Shown: positions 49,047 to 62,518 of the stretch, piece by piece
Layout of the letters: each line of letters begins with the position of its first letter
Position numbering within the stretch: the stretch's first letter is position 1
The notes under the pieces: generated by a model
Databases searched by the model: none
Seen by the model: the letters and a program-made list of their open reading frames with translations, nothing else
Told to the model about the DNA's origin: nothing
Source: Apostichopus japonicus
Taxonomy: Eukaryota; Echinodermata; Holothuroidea; Aspidochirotida; Stichopodidae
Assembly: GCF_037975245.1 (NCBI RefSeq)
Contig: NC_092562.1
Span: 4,084,001 to 4,148,000, forward strand
Reading direction: 5' to 3'
DNA length: 64,000 nt
Position numbers and translations under genes: made by a program

Positions 49047-52000
49047 ATGGATTTTGATCTAGATGAACATCTCAGTAGCCTTCCTAAAAAACCGTACACG
49101 GACGGATGGAAAGAAGGCGAATGGGAAAATGTAAAGTAGTTGCGCACTATCACACCAAAAACACATTACTCATTAGGCTTATCCCATTCCTAGCTTAGGA
49201 GTTACGATGGATAACTTAGGCTAGTCTAGTCATATGCCTTGAAATTTTAGGCCTTCCAAGTTAGGCAACTGTTACGATCCAATTCGCGAGAATTAAAAAA
49301 CTTTCAGCTACTCAATTTTATTCGAAATATTCTAGTTGGGAGCAAATTCAATGTGTCGATCTTTACCCTTTACGGTACGAGGTAGCAGTAGTAGTAGCCT
49401 AGAACTATAGTACTAGGCCTACTACTTAATAATACTATAGTATTACTAGCCTAGGCCTAGCCTAAAAGTATTACTAATAGTTCGATAATTGTAGTAACAG
49501 CTATGCTCTCATCCTAGTCAAAACAAGTTGTCTAGCCTTCTGGCTGCAGGCTAACATACACTTCTGTTGATATGCACCCAGTGTTGCGACCGATAGAATT
49601 TCACAAAAACAGGGAAAAAGGAAGTTAAAGTCAGCCAATGTTCCCAACACTACAGTACCGAGACACCAAATACTGTACTTATAAAGTAATTGCAGCAAGA
49701 AGTTTGTTGTACAGTTAGCTTAGGCCTATATTTACCAGTATTACATAGTCAATCATGAATATTAGCCTACAAAGGTGAATGTGAAAACCTAGCTCCCTAC
49801 ATTGGAAGGAGTGCATTTTTTTACATGACTTTGTTAGGTTGTTTCATGCAGTAAATGAACTGGCACTTTTCCAAAAATTCTTATATATGCAAAGTAGATA
49901 AAGACTAGGTAATGCAATCAACCTGGAATAAATTTTATATTACATTACAACCTGGATAATTTTTGCTAACAGAGCATGAAGTTTTTGTCACTTGTAAACA
50001 AACCTCTGCACTCAGAAGTAATCAATTTTTTTACACTGCTCCTGGGAGGCCTAAAGGGGTCTAAAATTGCCTCAATTTACCCATATTTTGCACCACATAC
50101 TCTTCCATCCATGCTCTTCAATATACAAGTCACAAAAACCAGGTCCTGATTGATAACATATCAAAAAAGATGTTCTGCATTTTGGCACTTTTCCTTTTAA
50201 AGGAGAACATCTGGGCAGATTGATATATATATTCCAATAGGAGGTATGCCACCTGAACAACTCATGGTACCTCCAGTCCATGCTACTAAAATTATATCAA
50301 GAGCATGTCAAATTTTGTGGAATTAGATACGACTGATATATAACAGCACCCTCCTCTAGTTTTGTCCACATTGGGAGAGCCCCATTAAAATGCTTTCCCT
50401 GATGAATTAAACCATTGTTGAGTATGTGACATAATATCGAGATGGGAGCTAAGTTGACATTGCAGATTACTTTTCATTACAATTGCAACTTTGCAATGGA
50501 CCAATAAATTGCTCCATATAGCTCCATTTATTTTAAGTACAAGTAAGTGCGAGTTACCTTATATCCTTTGTTGCTTTTGTAGGATTTTGATCAACATGCT
50601 TTGTTCATGACCAAAGAGCCTACGCAGGAGGAAATTGATGCTTCTCCCACACTCTCTGCTATTCAAGCCATCAAGTATGCAGAAAATGATCCAGAAGGTA
50701 GGATATTCTTGGAGCTATTCACTCAAGATTTGAATATTTTGCAATTTATGTATCTTATAAATTACTTGTGGGAGGAATAAAACTTCAATGACAAGTTGTT
50801 TGAATCTAAAACCAAGAACCATGCACTGGGCGAATGTTTGAAAGAGTTCGTCAGTTCAGGATTCCCAGAAGGATGGTTTTCTCCATCTGGACTGGTGAAA
50901 TGTTAAAAATAACTGACAAGGCCCAGTAAATTACTTCAGATGGGAGTGAGTGGGTTATTTGATGACGTTACACACATGAGTGACATACAAAACATGAATC
51001 AAGAGACACTAGCAGAACATGAGAACATTGAAGCCAAAGAGAGAAACGGATAGGTGAAGGAATGAGAGATAAATTGCAAGAGGAAACTGCTGCTGTATAC
51101 AGTCCTCTGAAATGATTTTTTCATTTTTCATAATCTACAATTGCTGAAAAGCTCAAACTTTTTTAGCAGAAAACATACAATTTGTAGGCCTTTGAGGTTC
51201 AATTCTACTGTACTCTTGATCATGCCACTGTACTCACTACTATCTCACTTTTGTACTCATTCCGAGGGGGGATTCTACTTTGTACTTGTACAAAAGCCCC
51301 GCTTGATGGTACTGAGGCTGAATGAAAACTTCCTAACTCAGGTTTATGTCACCAACTCACTTTGTCAACATGTGAACAACAAAGACTATCACAAAATTTG
51401 CAAAAAAAAACATGAACAGTAGATATTCCATATAACTATTTAATATATGCTAACAGGTAGGGATGCACCGGATCCAAATTTTTGGATCCGGCCGGAACCG
51501 GATTTTGCCGGATAGTACATGAAATCCGGCCAGATAAAATTTCATTACACAAAACAAAATCATTAATAAGAAGTAGAAGTATGAAACAAGGAGCAAATCT
51601 TAGGTGAGGTATACGCATAGTATAAAGAAGGTGAAATTAAGACCCCATTTTTGAGATGAAATATGACTTGAAGTGGTGTAATCAACATTCTTTATTAAAA
51701 TAACTACAATATAATTGTTGAGAAGCTTGATACAGTATGTAAATTTGTTTGCTGGAAAAATACTGCATACTACCTATGAAGTTTGTTTTAAAACGGGAAG
51801 CTACATTTCACAAATCTCATACTTTATATGTTAAACCTAATTTTTCCTTACTTTGAATGTTTTTATTAATTTTTGGAAATAGTTTACATTGATTTAAGTT
51901 AATACCAACACCTTTATAAGGAATAATTCAGGCCAGATTTTGAAAAAGATCCGGCCAGATTTTGATAAATATCCGGCCGGAACCGGAACCGGATAATTGC

Positions 52001-55000
52001 CCACTATCCGGCCAGATAGTCCGGCCGGACCGGATATCCGGTGCATCCCTACCAACAGATACTTTCAAGACTTTCAAGCATTATGAAAAGTTTTAGCTTA
52101 CTTTATCAAATGTCTTTGTGGCATTAAATTTACATGTGTGATTGGAGATCAACAGAGCTGTGTTCTAGTGAATGGCATTTAGTTAATCAATCAATTCTCT
52201 TTTGCCTCAGTTGTGATTGGTTGGTTAAGATTCTTGTGTTGTAAATTTTTCACTTTAGAATTAGCTCTAGAGCACAAAGAAGATGGCAACTATCAGTTTA
52301 AGAAGAAAATGTACAGGTTGGCAGTCAAGGCCTACACGGAAGGTATCAAACAAAAATGTGAAAACACTGACTTGAATGCTGTGCTGTACACAAATCGAGC
52401 AGCGGCTCACTTCCACCTCGGTAAGGTATTATTTTATCATGTTGTGCGATAGTGAGATGAGGTTGTGAAATCTAATTTGACTGTCACAGAATTATTTGCA
52501 AACTTAAAGATTACTGAATTTTATTCTCAAATTCTTTCTGTTGTCACTTTTCAAAACTCAAGGGAGGTCACCACAGGTCAAAGTAATAAACTCTTGTGAG
52601 TGTAATACCCCCCCCCCTCCCCAACCCCCGTAAAGTAAAATATATATAAATAAATAAATCTTGGATAAACTTTGTACTTGGTATGTAGATTTGCTTAAAG
52701 ACAGGAAATTCTTTGGGTTTCTGACTTTCTGTTAAAGTCAGTGATCAGAGTACAAAATCCGTGTAAGAAGTTCCTGATGAGTGCAAGAACCTTACTGATC
52801 ACATGAATTCATTAGTAGGCAAAACCTGAAACTTTTTCTGCAGCCCAACAATAAAATGTCTTTATGTGAAAATGTGGCAAGGAATCACTACTTAGCCGTT
52901 TGGCTTTAATACCTGTTCACTTTGCAATAATCACTACAGGCTTAATGACTTTAATGACTGTGTGTATTTTGTGTGTATAAGTGAGTGGAATCAATAAACT
53001 ATTAGGGTATTAAACTCACAAGTTTGTTATTAAGTAAGGGTTTTAGACTGCAAGTTGTATATCTACATTCATGCAGCAATTTAAGTTATTAATTTGTAAC
53101 TTTTATCTGAACTTCTTAAAGTCCTAGTGTAATATTCCTTCATGACATGATGACAATACAGTACTTAGATAATTCTGCATGAGAACTGTGGCCAAAAGTT
53201 TACACACTCCATCGTGCTTGGTGTATTCTCTTGTTCCGATATTACTGTACTCTCATGTTTAAATTTACACAGTGTGAATCTCTGTTTTAGTTTGTTTCAC
53301 ACAAGTTTTCTTTTCATGTAACACAATTCCTTAAAAATCAGGTAAAAGTCTCTATAACTATTAAATTTCAAAGATTGACTCCTTCCCACCATCTCTCCCC
53401 CTAGAAAACTTTTTATCGTCTTTCAACGACGCCAAGCGAGCCCTTAGATTCAAGCCAGACCATATGAAGGCCATCTTTAGATGTGTGGATTGCTGTCTGA
53501 AAATGAGAAATTACGCGGAGGCGCTCCAACACTGTGACTCTGGTTTACAGGTGAGTGTGCAACAGAACACAGTTAATACACCTTATAGTGATGGGCAAGT
53601 TACGCAACAAACAATTAACATTTCTCCTCATTTGCTTACCCTTGAACCAACCCCCCCCCACCTCCATCCCAAATCCCATACCTCCAGCTAAAACCCAAAC
53701 AACTCATACACAGCACAACAAGTACAGCTAGACCTAGAGCTAAATAGTGGGACTGTTTTTGCACCCAAAAGTTTAGTATTGATTAATTGATTCTACAAAC
53801 ATTCATACCAACAACTGGACTTCAGACTGTGGTGAAAACTGTGGTAGTCCTAAAATCTTACAAAAATCTAGAGCAGCAACTGGACTAGGAATCTCTGGTG
53901 AGAGATACCGAAACTATGATTATAAAAAACAAATTATAGTATACTCCTTTCCTCATTCTTGGTGTGATTTGCAATATTTAAGCACAATTATTGAGTTCAA
54001 CATGCAGTGTATGTGGTCTCACTCAAATTCGCTGCGATTCGACCCAAGGCCACGGAAAACCTAAGTTGGCTGTACGACCCACTGACAGAATAGTGTGACA
54101 CTTTACCAAGAATGCATCAACTGATGTGAGGGACTATTTATCATTTCTTTTGACCTTTGAGCATTTACTGACTATGCCAAACGCAGCTTCAATGTAAATG
54201 TTTCACAGCATGTTAACAGTATATTAATAGTCTATACTGTACTTCCCATTGTGTTCCATTGCGGCTAGACCGTACATATCTCGCGACGCGTGCACGCTAT
54301 CTATAGCCCTTTAATTTCCCATTGTTTTTCCTCTGTCTACAGATAGTGCCCAACGAGAAATCTCTATTGGAGAAACGTGCCACTGCAGTTAAGCAAAAGG
54401 TAAGTTTATATTGTGTAACAGTAGAGTTTAAAGGGATATTTCAGTGGCAGAAACTGATTGTTAAGCAAAACTTGTTGTAGATTTTCTGCGACACTATATT
54501 GAAAGGGGAACCACATCCTGACAACACATTGTGTTGTGTGAAGATTTGAAAGTTTTCAGGTAAATTGTCACAAAGTGGAAAACATTGTATTGAGTGGTAT
54601 ATATCTCTAGAGGTAAATCGGCAGGTATATCTGATTCTGAAAGAAAAAGTCAGTAATGTCAACAAAACCTCTGTGCAGTTTTGTTTTCGTTTCTGGTTTA
54701 ATTTTCCTTGTCTCTTGCAAATTCTGGCATTGATTCCAAGTGAGTGACCTCTTGGAAGTGTCATTGAAACTTGAACAAGGATACCTTCAATGTACAACTT
54801 TTATGATCCCTTTGTAAAAACGAAAGCGTCTGATTTGTCTACAGTCGTGAAGCTTGCACAAGAAGAAAAAAAAAAAATGTGTATCTTGCAATCCATGCAT
54901 TGTCCAAAAGTCATATATATCTGAATTCAAGCAGTAAAGTATGTCAGATCATAGCTGTATTGCAGCACAATGTGCTAAATTTAAAACTTGTAAATGGAGT

Positions 55001-58000
55001 TTTCAATTTATGTTCCTTCAAAGGGGGTGAAGAGGTGACTGTGCACTGGAAATGATTCTAGAATTTTTTTTTTTGTAACCATGCCATAAACATTTCTTCC
55101 TATCCTTTGCCTGAGATAATGTTAACCATATATCATCACACCCCCCACCCCCCTTTCTCACCTTCACCCCTCCACTTATGTGAAATTAACAATACTAGGA
55201 AAGGAGGAAAGAAGTACATCTTAGTGGTTGCCATTTATGGTAAAGACAGTCCATATGGAAGGAAGGTTATTATATAAGTAATAATATATAATTATATAAT
55301 TAAAATATTGAAGCTCTGAATATGACCTGTTTCGAAAGGAGGATGCTGAGGGGGGCTGCAGGCAGGCTGCATAGGAGAATCCTTTGTGCTCTGCAGTTAA
55401 ACATAATAGACACTGCAGTTGCAGACAATAGGCATTGTTACCGGGTCTATTGTTTATATTTGATTCATTCTTGCCGAGCAGCATCTTGCAGATGCTGCAG
55501 CTTTTCGTTTTAGACACATTTACCTATCAAAGTTAAAAGAAGTTAGGTTTGTGTCTTCCGTTAATCTTGCCTTTTGCAAAAGAAAGGGGACTCTTTTAGC
55601 CTGGGGTGGGCAACCTACAGCCCGCGGGCCACATGTGGCCCGCCAGTGATTTTTTTGCATCCTGTGAGATGTCTCAAGAAAAAAAGAGAAAAAATCATTT
55701 TATGTTTTACATCATCACAAAACTCGAGCTAGCTGTTAGAATTTATCGGCACTAATGATGTTGTCTGGTAGGCCTATTATCCCCATTAATTATCAACTGA
55801 ACTGTATTGACATTATGTTTTTGTGAATACAGATTAAGTACACACACCTATTGCTTGAAAGTTCTCGGAATCAAAGGTTGAAATCAACAGTAGGTCGTTG
55901 GTTAGGTGCTGCCCAGTCAATTTTTCAATCCTTATATCTGGCCCATTCATTCAATAAGGTTGCCCACCTCTGCTTTAAGCCATCTTTTGCATGCTTTTCA
56001 CGCGTGTGTTAAAATGCTTTATGTCATTCCTTCATCACTTCCTGGCCTGACTTTATAGGACTAATATTTCACTTAGGGCACAAAACATTTGACGTATAAA
56101 TCTCTCCTCTATTAAAAACCATTCCGCGTGGATTCCCAACGTTTTTATGAAAGTGCCTCAGAAACACATCTTGAATGTCGCTGTAAATGCGTCTTTGTAT
56201 TACTACCGTGATCCATTTTTGCAGGAGCTTAATATTCACAAGGTTTCTATGGCCCCCCGGTCATTTAGTGTGATTTTCTTTGGTTTTCATCTCGTTTTCT
56301 AGAAAGCTCAAGAAAGGGACGCAAGGAAGGGAAAGCTGGAAGCAAAAAAAGTCAAAGCTAAACAGGAGAAGCTTTTGCAGGCCATCAAGGTAAGATGAAA
56401 ATAATTTGCAACATTGGCCAAATTTATTGGGAGCTTCCAGTAGAAAGTTTCATTTGTATCACTCCTGCTCAAGAAGTACTGTTGTTTTAAAGATATCAGA
56501 TCAAAAGTTTCATGACCACATGACACACCTAATCTGCATATTAACATACATGCTCTGTGTCACGCTGATACAGTCTATTGAGGATAGTCAAAGCATACCG
56601 AAGGCTGTTTTACTGCACCCAATATATATGGTAGCGATGTCATGGAGAGAACTATTTTATGGTTAATAACATGGGTAATTAAACAAGTGAATTAATGATA
56701 TATTCATAATAAAACAAAGCAATCACAACAATGCCCTGAGAGTTTCGACAAACTTTCATAAAAATTTCTCCTTAAACTTTCATTCAATTTCTTAATTCTC
56801 TTTTACTTTCTCGATTCAGGATAGAAACGTTCAACTCCGAAAGACTGCAACGGGTGAAGACAATCAAACCTCTGTGCATCCCAAGAAACCGACATCCTAC
56901 GAAGATCTCGTGAAGTGCCTGCGGCTAGACGTCATGTCAGAGTTCAACGTCACGCTCAACGAATCCGGAGCCCTGCAGTGGCCGGTCCGTTTCCTTTACC
57001 CGGAACACAATCAGTCGGACGTCATATCAGCTTTTGAAGAGAACACAAGGTAATTAATAAACATTGAGCAACCCAATTAGTCAGTGTCTTCATCTTGTCG
57101 GTCAGAATGTTTGAAATCGACTCTGGATACCTTAGATCTGATTGGTTGTGACCCAATCTCTGTTGCCCTGAACATTCGTTGACTTGCATCATGCAGTGTG
57201 GTACTTACGAGGGGATTAATCGATGGACGGGGAATATTGAAACCCCGCTCCGTATAAAGGTAGAGGTAGTGCCAGAAGTGGCTCTCATAAACACAGACTG
57301 TTCGAAAGAATGTTCTTGTACATCATGATAAGAAAAAATCAAAGCAAATTTATTTCAAGTTTTACAAGCTCATTTGCAGGAGTGTCTGAGTACCTCCGAA
57401 TTCTCTCATACTCAGTGTAAGGACATTTCCTTTAATCCTTCAAGGTTTCTCGTTGATAGAAGAAGTGTCAAAAAAAATGTCTCTTCCCCAAACACTCTCG
57501 GATTGACGTCGTGGCAGAAAGGGGTCACGCATCATGAGAGAAGAATCGCAGTACATTAAGTAGAGTTATCTTTTTCTTCATGCAGATTCATAGATCACTT
57601 TGTGGAGATGTTCAAGCCAGGCGATGAGATTCCGTGGGACAAGGATGGAACCTATACGCTGGATAACATAGAGGTAAGAGAAAACAATACATTCTCGCAT
57701 GGGAGACAATAGCATAATTCCTATGGGCTCGAACTGTGCTGAGCCTGGAGTTGAAACGCCCGGGAAGTGTCTTTTCCGACGATCTAGGAGAAAATTGTGG
57801 GACGCTCCGCGCAAACCGATGGTGGCGCTCCGCTTAGATAGTATCGAGTGGTGTGTTACACCTACATGACCTACTGATTCCCCCGCTCCCTTGTAGACAT
57901 TTCTGCGGAAGCCCTTGCTTGGACCTCCTGATAGGGGGCCCCTTCGGGCCATGGAGCTGGGGGCCCCAGGCTCATCCTTACGCCACTGATCGGAGAAGAT

Positions 58001-61000
58001 TAAAAATGGTTTTAAATTGTTCTTGGTATGATGTGTAGTTGTAAACCAGAGATATCTAAAAATTAGTTTGTGTTTGGTAAACGTCAGCATAAACGTGTGC
58101 TGCATGTAAAGACCAAACATTTAGAGCACAGCATGATAAATCAAACAGTTGTCACTTCCATGGTTAAGTTAGTGTCAGTCCAAACAAGGAGAGGCTATCA
58201 AAGGTGCATGGACTCATGAAATTTAACTGCTTTTACTCTTTCCAAAATAAGTTATTCAATTTACCCTCTCCTTGACAACATGAAGAGAGATGCAATGCAA
58301 TTCTGCACCGTATCAGTAAATGTTGCAATGTTAGTAGTAAATCCTTTTTTAAACTGTTTTTAAAGGTTCTTAACATTGCTTTTTACAGGGTATATCAATG
58401 GAAACATGTTTTTAGGACAACCGAGTTGTGATTCCAGCAGTCGGTTGAAGAGGTCAATCTCGATGAAGTTGACAATCCTCTGTCAAAGATTAGTTTTGAA
58501 AGCCCCATTTACTAACTTGTTATAAACCTTTTCACATTTATGACATACAGGGATAGTAACCTATCGTTCATTGTGGTTTAATAACATAGAAACATTTCTG
58601 AAGTGTCTTCGTTTCGATTGGCCCTTATGAGCGTAACTGATATCGGACTGATATCGTGTCGAAAAGTTTTAGGTTATCCAAAAATGGTTCCTCTTTCCGA
58701 GGTATGCTATGGAAGTTGATTACTGACAGGGATAATTTGGCAAAGGGACAGAGTTACAGACAAGCAACAACATCTAATAAAAGTGTTATTTTCTTTTACT
58801 CACATATTAATGCAACTATGAACAGTTTTCTTCCACGGTGTATGTAATAATACAAGAGGTAAAATGAAGTTCAATATCGTCCCTTGATATTTCTAGCCTT
58901 TCCGGTTCTCTGTTTTGACTGCGACTTATGAAAGTAAGAGTATTTTACTCTTTCAAGAAGTTTCAAGTGTTTGCTCAATTGATCAGCACGTTAGACCTTT
59001 TGGGTGGACTTGGCTCTTCATATTATGATACGATGGTTGTTAATAGAGTGGAACTATGTCAACATTGCTTTTGGTTTCGATGATAATCTTAACCTTTGCA
59101 CTCATGATGGTGTGTGCGTGTGTGCATTTGTGACTGTGTTTGGAACGCCCAGCTTGTAAACACGATATCTGAAGAAGGGAAGGTCGGGCCAATTTCATAC
59201 TTGGTGTGTAGAAGTTCCACATTGAGTACAAGAAGCCTATTGTTTTGGGTGGAGGTCAAAGGTCATTTGGGGTCATCAGAGGTCAAATTGTGAAAACCTT
59301 GTAAACATGATATTGCAAGAAGGAAACCTTGGACAGATCTCATATTTGGTTTGTAGATGTACCATATCAAATTGATGCTTCTGGTGGAGGTCAAAGGTCA
59401 TTTGAAGTCATTTACTTCACTCTCTTCTCACCTGTCTCTCTACACCTTCCTAAACATAATATCGCAAGGGAAGCTTGCATAGATTGCATAATTTGGTATG
59501 TAATTGTACCACATTGAGTACAAGAAGCCTTATGTTGTGGGTGAGGTCAATGGTTGTTTGAGTTCACCAGGGGTCAACTCGTGAAAACCATGTTTTACAC
59601 AATATTTCAACCAGGACAGATGTCATATTTAGTTTGTTGATGTATCACATTTGGTACAAGAAGTGTGTTGTTGAGGTCAATGGTAATTTCAGGACCGTCT
59701 GTGTCAATGTGAATATATTGCTTGTCACATCACCCTATTTTTCACTGTATTATTAAGACCAAGTATGTTGTATGCCCTCACTATACATTATTTCAGACTC
59801 ATGTTACATCGTCGAAACCACAATGCATTTTTGCATTCTGGTGAAGTTTATATAGGCGTGCATGATAAAAGAAATGGGGTTTTTTCCTCTCTGTCAAAAG
59901 ATATTCACACGGTTCTGAAGAGCTGGTATCTCGTAGAATGACTACAGAATTGAAAATAGATCTTTTGAAGAAACAGAAAGTATTGTCTGGAATGGGAATC
60001 TGATATGTTTTAGTTCTGTCAACTGGCCAATTATTTTTTTATTACTATTTCAAAAGTTGTTTCTGACTTCTCTGTCAGTTTTCTCTTTATGACTTACTGA
60101 CATTTGTGCCTGTAAAAAGAAAGATGAGGGGGGGGGGGGGCAAATTTCAGTTTGTATGCATCACTGTCACTAAACTTGTTTACAGTGAAATGGATGATCC
60201 TTGGTTACATGGTGTGCAGAATATCATTACTTCTAATCCTTCGACTAACCTTGTCCACTTCCAACCCACCTATTCAACGCCGCCCTTCCAACACCTCCCT
60301 CTCCCAACAAAGACAAGGTTTGAACCCGTTCCAACCAAAAAAATGTCTCTCTCTCTCTTCCGAATTTTTTTTGATATGGAATAAGAACCTGTGATAGTTA
60401 TATTATGCCACGTTTTTAATAAACGATGCACATATCTACTGGAAGGGCCCACTGTCAATCCACAAACAATTGAGCACACCCGAAAATATCATTTGGTATT
60501 TTTTGTAGCAAAAATGATATAAATGCAAATCGGGCCAATTACTACACAAATGGAATGTTGTGTAGTAGTTTTGTGCACACCGAAACATCGTTATTTCAAT
60601 AGTATTTCAACCAAAATTCAAATATCTCCAGACCACAAGACAAACTGTGAACAAAAATCAATTAAATACCCACCGCATATACACAAAGGTGCTCGTTTTA
60701 TCATCATTGATGCTGTATAAATGGATGCAAACTTCAAAGGCTATCAAAATGTGGTAGCATATTTTGTATGTAGCATTCTGGGCAGGTTGTTATTGACATT
60801 TATATGGGTATCAGTTGAAAGACAATAATGTATTATTGTCTTTTCTTCTTTTGTTTTCAGGTTTACTTTGAAGAATATGACAAAGGCCGACTAGTTACGT
60901 TCAACTCGGAAAATACGCTACAAGAAGTTTTAAGCGACCAAAGGTAAGAGAGCTGTAAGGTCGGTTTTTATACGAAGTAGAAAAAGTTTCTGGGATGAAG

Positions 61001-62518
61001 GTGAGATCACTAAGAGACTATAGAGTGATGTTTGGGCTGTGAGTCAGTTTCTGGGATGATGGTGAGTTTCTCTCTAAAGACTTGTGAGTGATGTTTGGGC
61101 TGTGACCGCTGTATTTTGAATACAAATTCAGTTGAAAGGATTCAAAAGTCATAAATTGGCTGGGCTTCATATGAAAATGTGTCTATATTTTTTTTAGGTT
61201 TGCATTGTGACGTTATTGACATGTACAGACGGTCTAAAAGTACATTTTCCCAAACAGTAATTAAAAACATTTCTTTTTATTCAGCATTTTAGAAAGTCAT
61301 AAAAAGCCTCATCGAAAGTGTCGTTAACACTTCACTAAAGCTAACAGTAGAAGGCAGTATCAACTAATGTAATGATGAATAACTATCATGAACTGTAAGA
61401 GGACAATAGATGATTTTCAAGAGTATGTCATAGCATCTAAGTGACGTTAAAAACTTTCTGTATCGATCAACTCATGTGATGAATGTGGGGGAAGTGCAGT
61501 TATTCATCAGAATTAAAAGTGTATTTCCACTAAATGTTTTTTTTGTTTTTTTTTTTCTGTTGAGGAAATGGCTTGTAAGTCCTCTAGTACTATAGGCTGT
61601 TTTGTTTTGTGTGTGTTTTAGCTTTTTTATTTATTCTGGCATTTTTAATCTATCTATCAATGTCTGTTTCCAGTGTTCTTGTATTAAACATATACTAGCA
61701 AATGTGGACAGTAATGACCTAAAAGTTTGTAATTTTTCGTTTCCCCAACCGACGGGAACTGATTCTCTGGCCCGTGGCGGCGAATCCAGAATTTCTCGAA
61801 AGCGGGTAACTGCGCGGAAGCGAGTCAGTATGGTTGAAGAAATTGCTATGTAAACTGCACTGTGTTTTTGAAAGCGTGGTTTAAATATAAGGAATTCAAA
61901 CGGGTTGAAGCTTGCCAAAAGTGTGCCAATTTATTTATCTTTGTTTTAATAAAAAAACTATTTTTGTAGCTAACTTTAGGTACCAATTTAATGTCAGAAG
62001 GTGGGGGGGGGGGGTGCTTTTGTTATTAGTCTCCTTGCCTTATATTATCAGTGTTCACATGAAGAAGATTTTTATTTTATAGCCATGTCTCCAGTACACA
62101 CAGAGTACACTAGGGGGTGGCGTTTATGTTTGTTAATAAACAATTGAAAAATCTGGTAAGGGAATATTTGTTAAAAACCTAAACACATTTCCGGATGCAC
62201 TGTTAATTTTATAGAAAAGGTATTAAACATGTAGGAGATCATACAAGTAGACAGAGTGACATGGACATGAGAATACTCTCCCAAAGTTTAGAACCCTACA
62301 AGGGAATTTATCTACAAGGCTAGGTTAGGAAAAGATGTGTGTTTGTGTGAATTCGCTACAGGACTGGAAAGGGTATTATGCCATCTATCACGATATTTTA
62401 TGTCATCTCATGATCTCGTTTCAGGTGTCACGTCTACCACGGTCAGCCTAACTTCATCGTACTTTCAAGAGCATCAGATTTCCGCGACGATTATTTGCAT
62501 CAATATGGACAGAAATAA
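49047..62518 (+). CDS. TTC4: TTC4, TPR co-chaperone of HSP70/HSP90, 10 exons, 381 aa
   Basis: Exons: 49047-49130, 50583-50697, 52259-52420, 53405-53550, 54343-54399, 56303-56389, 56820-57049, 57586-57673, 60861-60943 and 62425-62518. All phases agree, giving 381 aa (human TTC4 is about 387). TPRs span about 67-180, with the carboxylate-clamp set K73, N77, N112, K142 and R146 intact, so binding of the HSP70/HSP90 EEVD tail is expected. A Lys/Glu-rich helix covers about 185-220. The C-terminal wheel domain of the TTC4/Cns1 family covers about 240-381 (WPVRFLYPEHNQSD, RFIDHF, VYFEEYDKGRLV, CHVYHGQPNFIVLSR). Yeast Cns1 is essential in the same pathway. The start MDFDLDEHL is chosen by similarity to family N-termini. 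The frame stays open upstream to 48906, so a longer N-terminus is not excluded. Confidence 0.96.
51458..52051. mobile_element. hAT-like MITE, 594 bp, in TTC4 intron 2
   Basis: It begins TAGGGATGCACCGG and ends with the exact complement CCGGTGCATCCCTA. The 8-bp flanks CTAACAGG and CCAACAGA match at 6 of 8 positions, like an aged hAT target-site duplication. The termini are rich in repeated CCGGCCGGAACCGGA-type motifs. The interior is AT-rich and encodes nothing recognisable. Confidence 0.88.
52560..52760. repeat. fragment of the AGGTCA-rich repeat family
   Basis: It contains GGGAGGTCACCACAGGTCAA, followed by the phrase TTTGTACTTGGTATGTAGAT found in the units at 22.1 and 59.2 kb. It lies in TTC4 intron 3 and is more degraded than the other two copies. 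Confidence 0.5.
55601..55972. mobile_element. hAT-type MITE, 372 bp, in TTC4 intron 5
   Basis: The left end CTGGGGTGGGCAACCTACAG and the right end, reverse complement CAGAGGTGGGCAACCTTATT, form inverted termini. The flanks CTTTTAGC and CTTTAAGC match 7 of 8, a good hAT target-site duplication. The left end continues with CCCGCGGGCCACATGTGGCC, a self-complementary motif seen in hAT elements of many animals. No transposase is present. Confidence 0.9.
57755..57850. repeat. dispersed repeat, also inverted at 62.8-62.9 kb
   Basis: CGCCCGGGAAGTGTCTTTTC, CGATCTAGG and GGTGGCGCTCCGCTTAG occur in this order. They are matched by the reverse complement of 62840-62942. It lies in TTC4 intron 8. The class is unknown. 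A 180-codon minus-strand open frame (57578-58120) running over exon 8 and this repeat is an artefact. Confidence 0.65.
59095..59700. repeat. AGGTCA-rich interspersed repeat, copy 2, about four units
   Basis: Units of about 130-150 bp contain CTTGTAAACACGATAT-like, TTTCATACTTGGTGTG-like and GAGTACAAGAAGCC phrases, followed by a half-site run. Two units carry GGAGGTCAAAGGTCATTTG, a perfect direct repeat of AGGTCA with one-base spacing. The units degrade to the right. It lies in TTC4 intron 8. Confidence 0.8.

Noticed and set aside
57578-58120. 180-codon minus-strand open frame
   Set aside because: It runs antisense across TTC4 exon 8 and a dispersed repeat and has no recognisable domain.
61602-61918. 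Overlapping open frames on both strands in TTC4 intron 9
   Set aside because: Neither joins the TTC4 frame, and the true last exon at 62425-62518 completes the family C-terminus.
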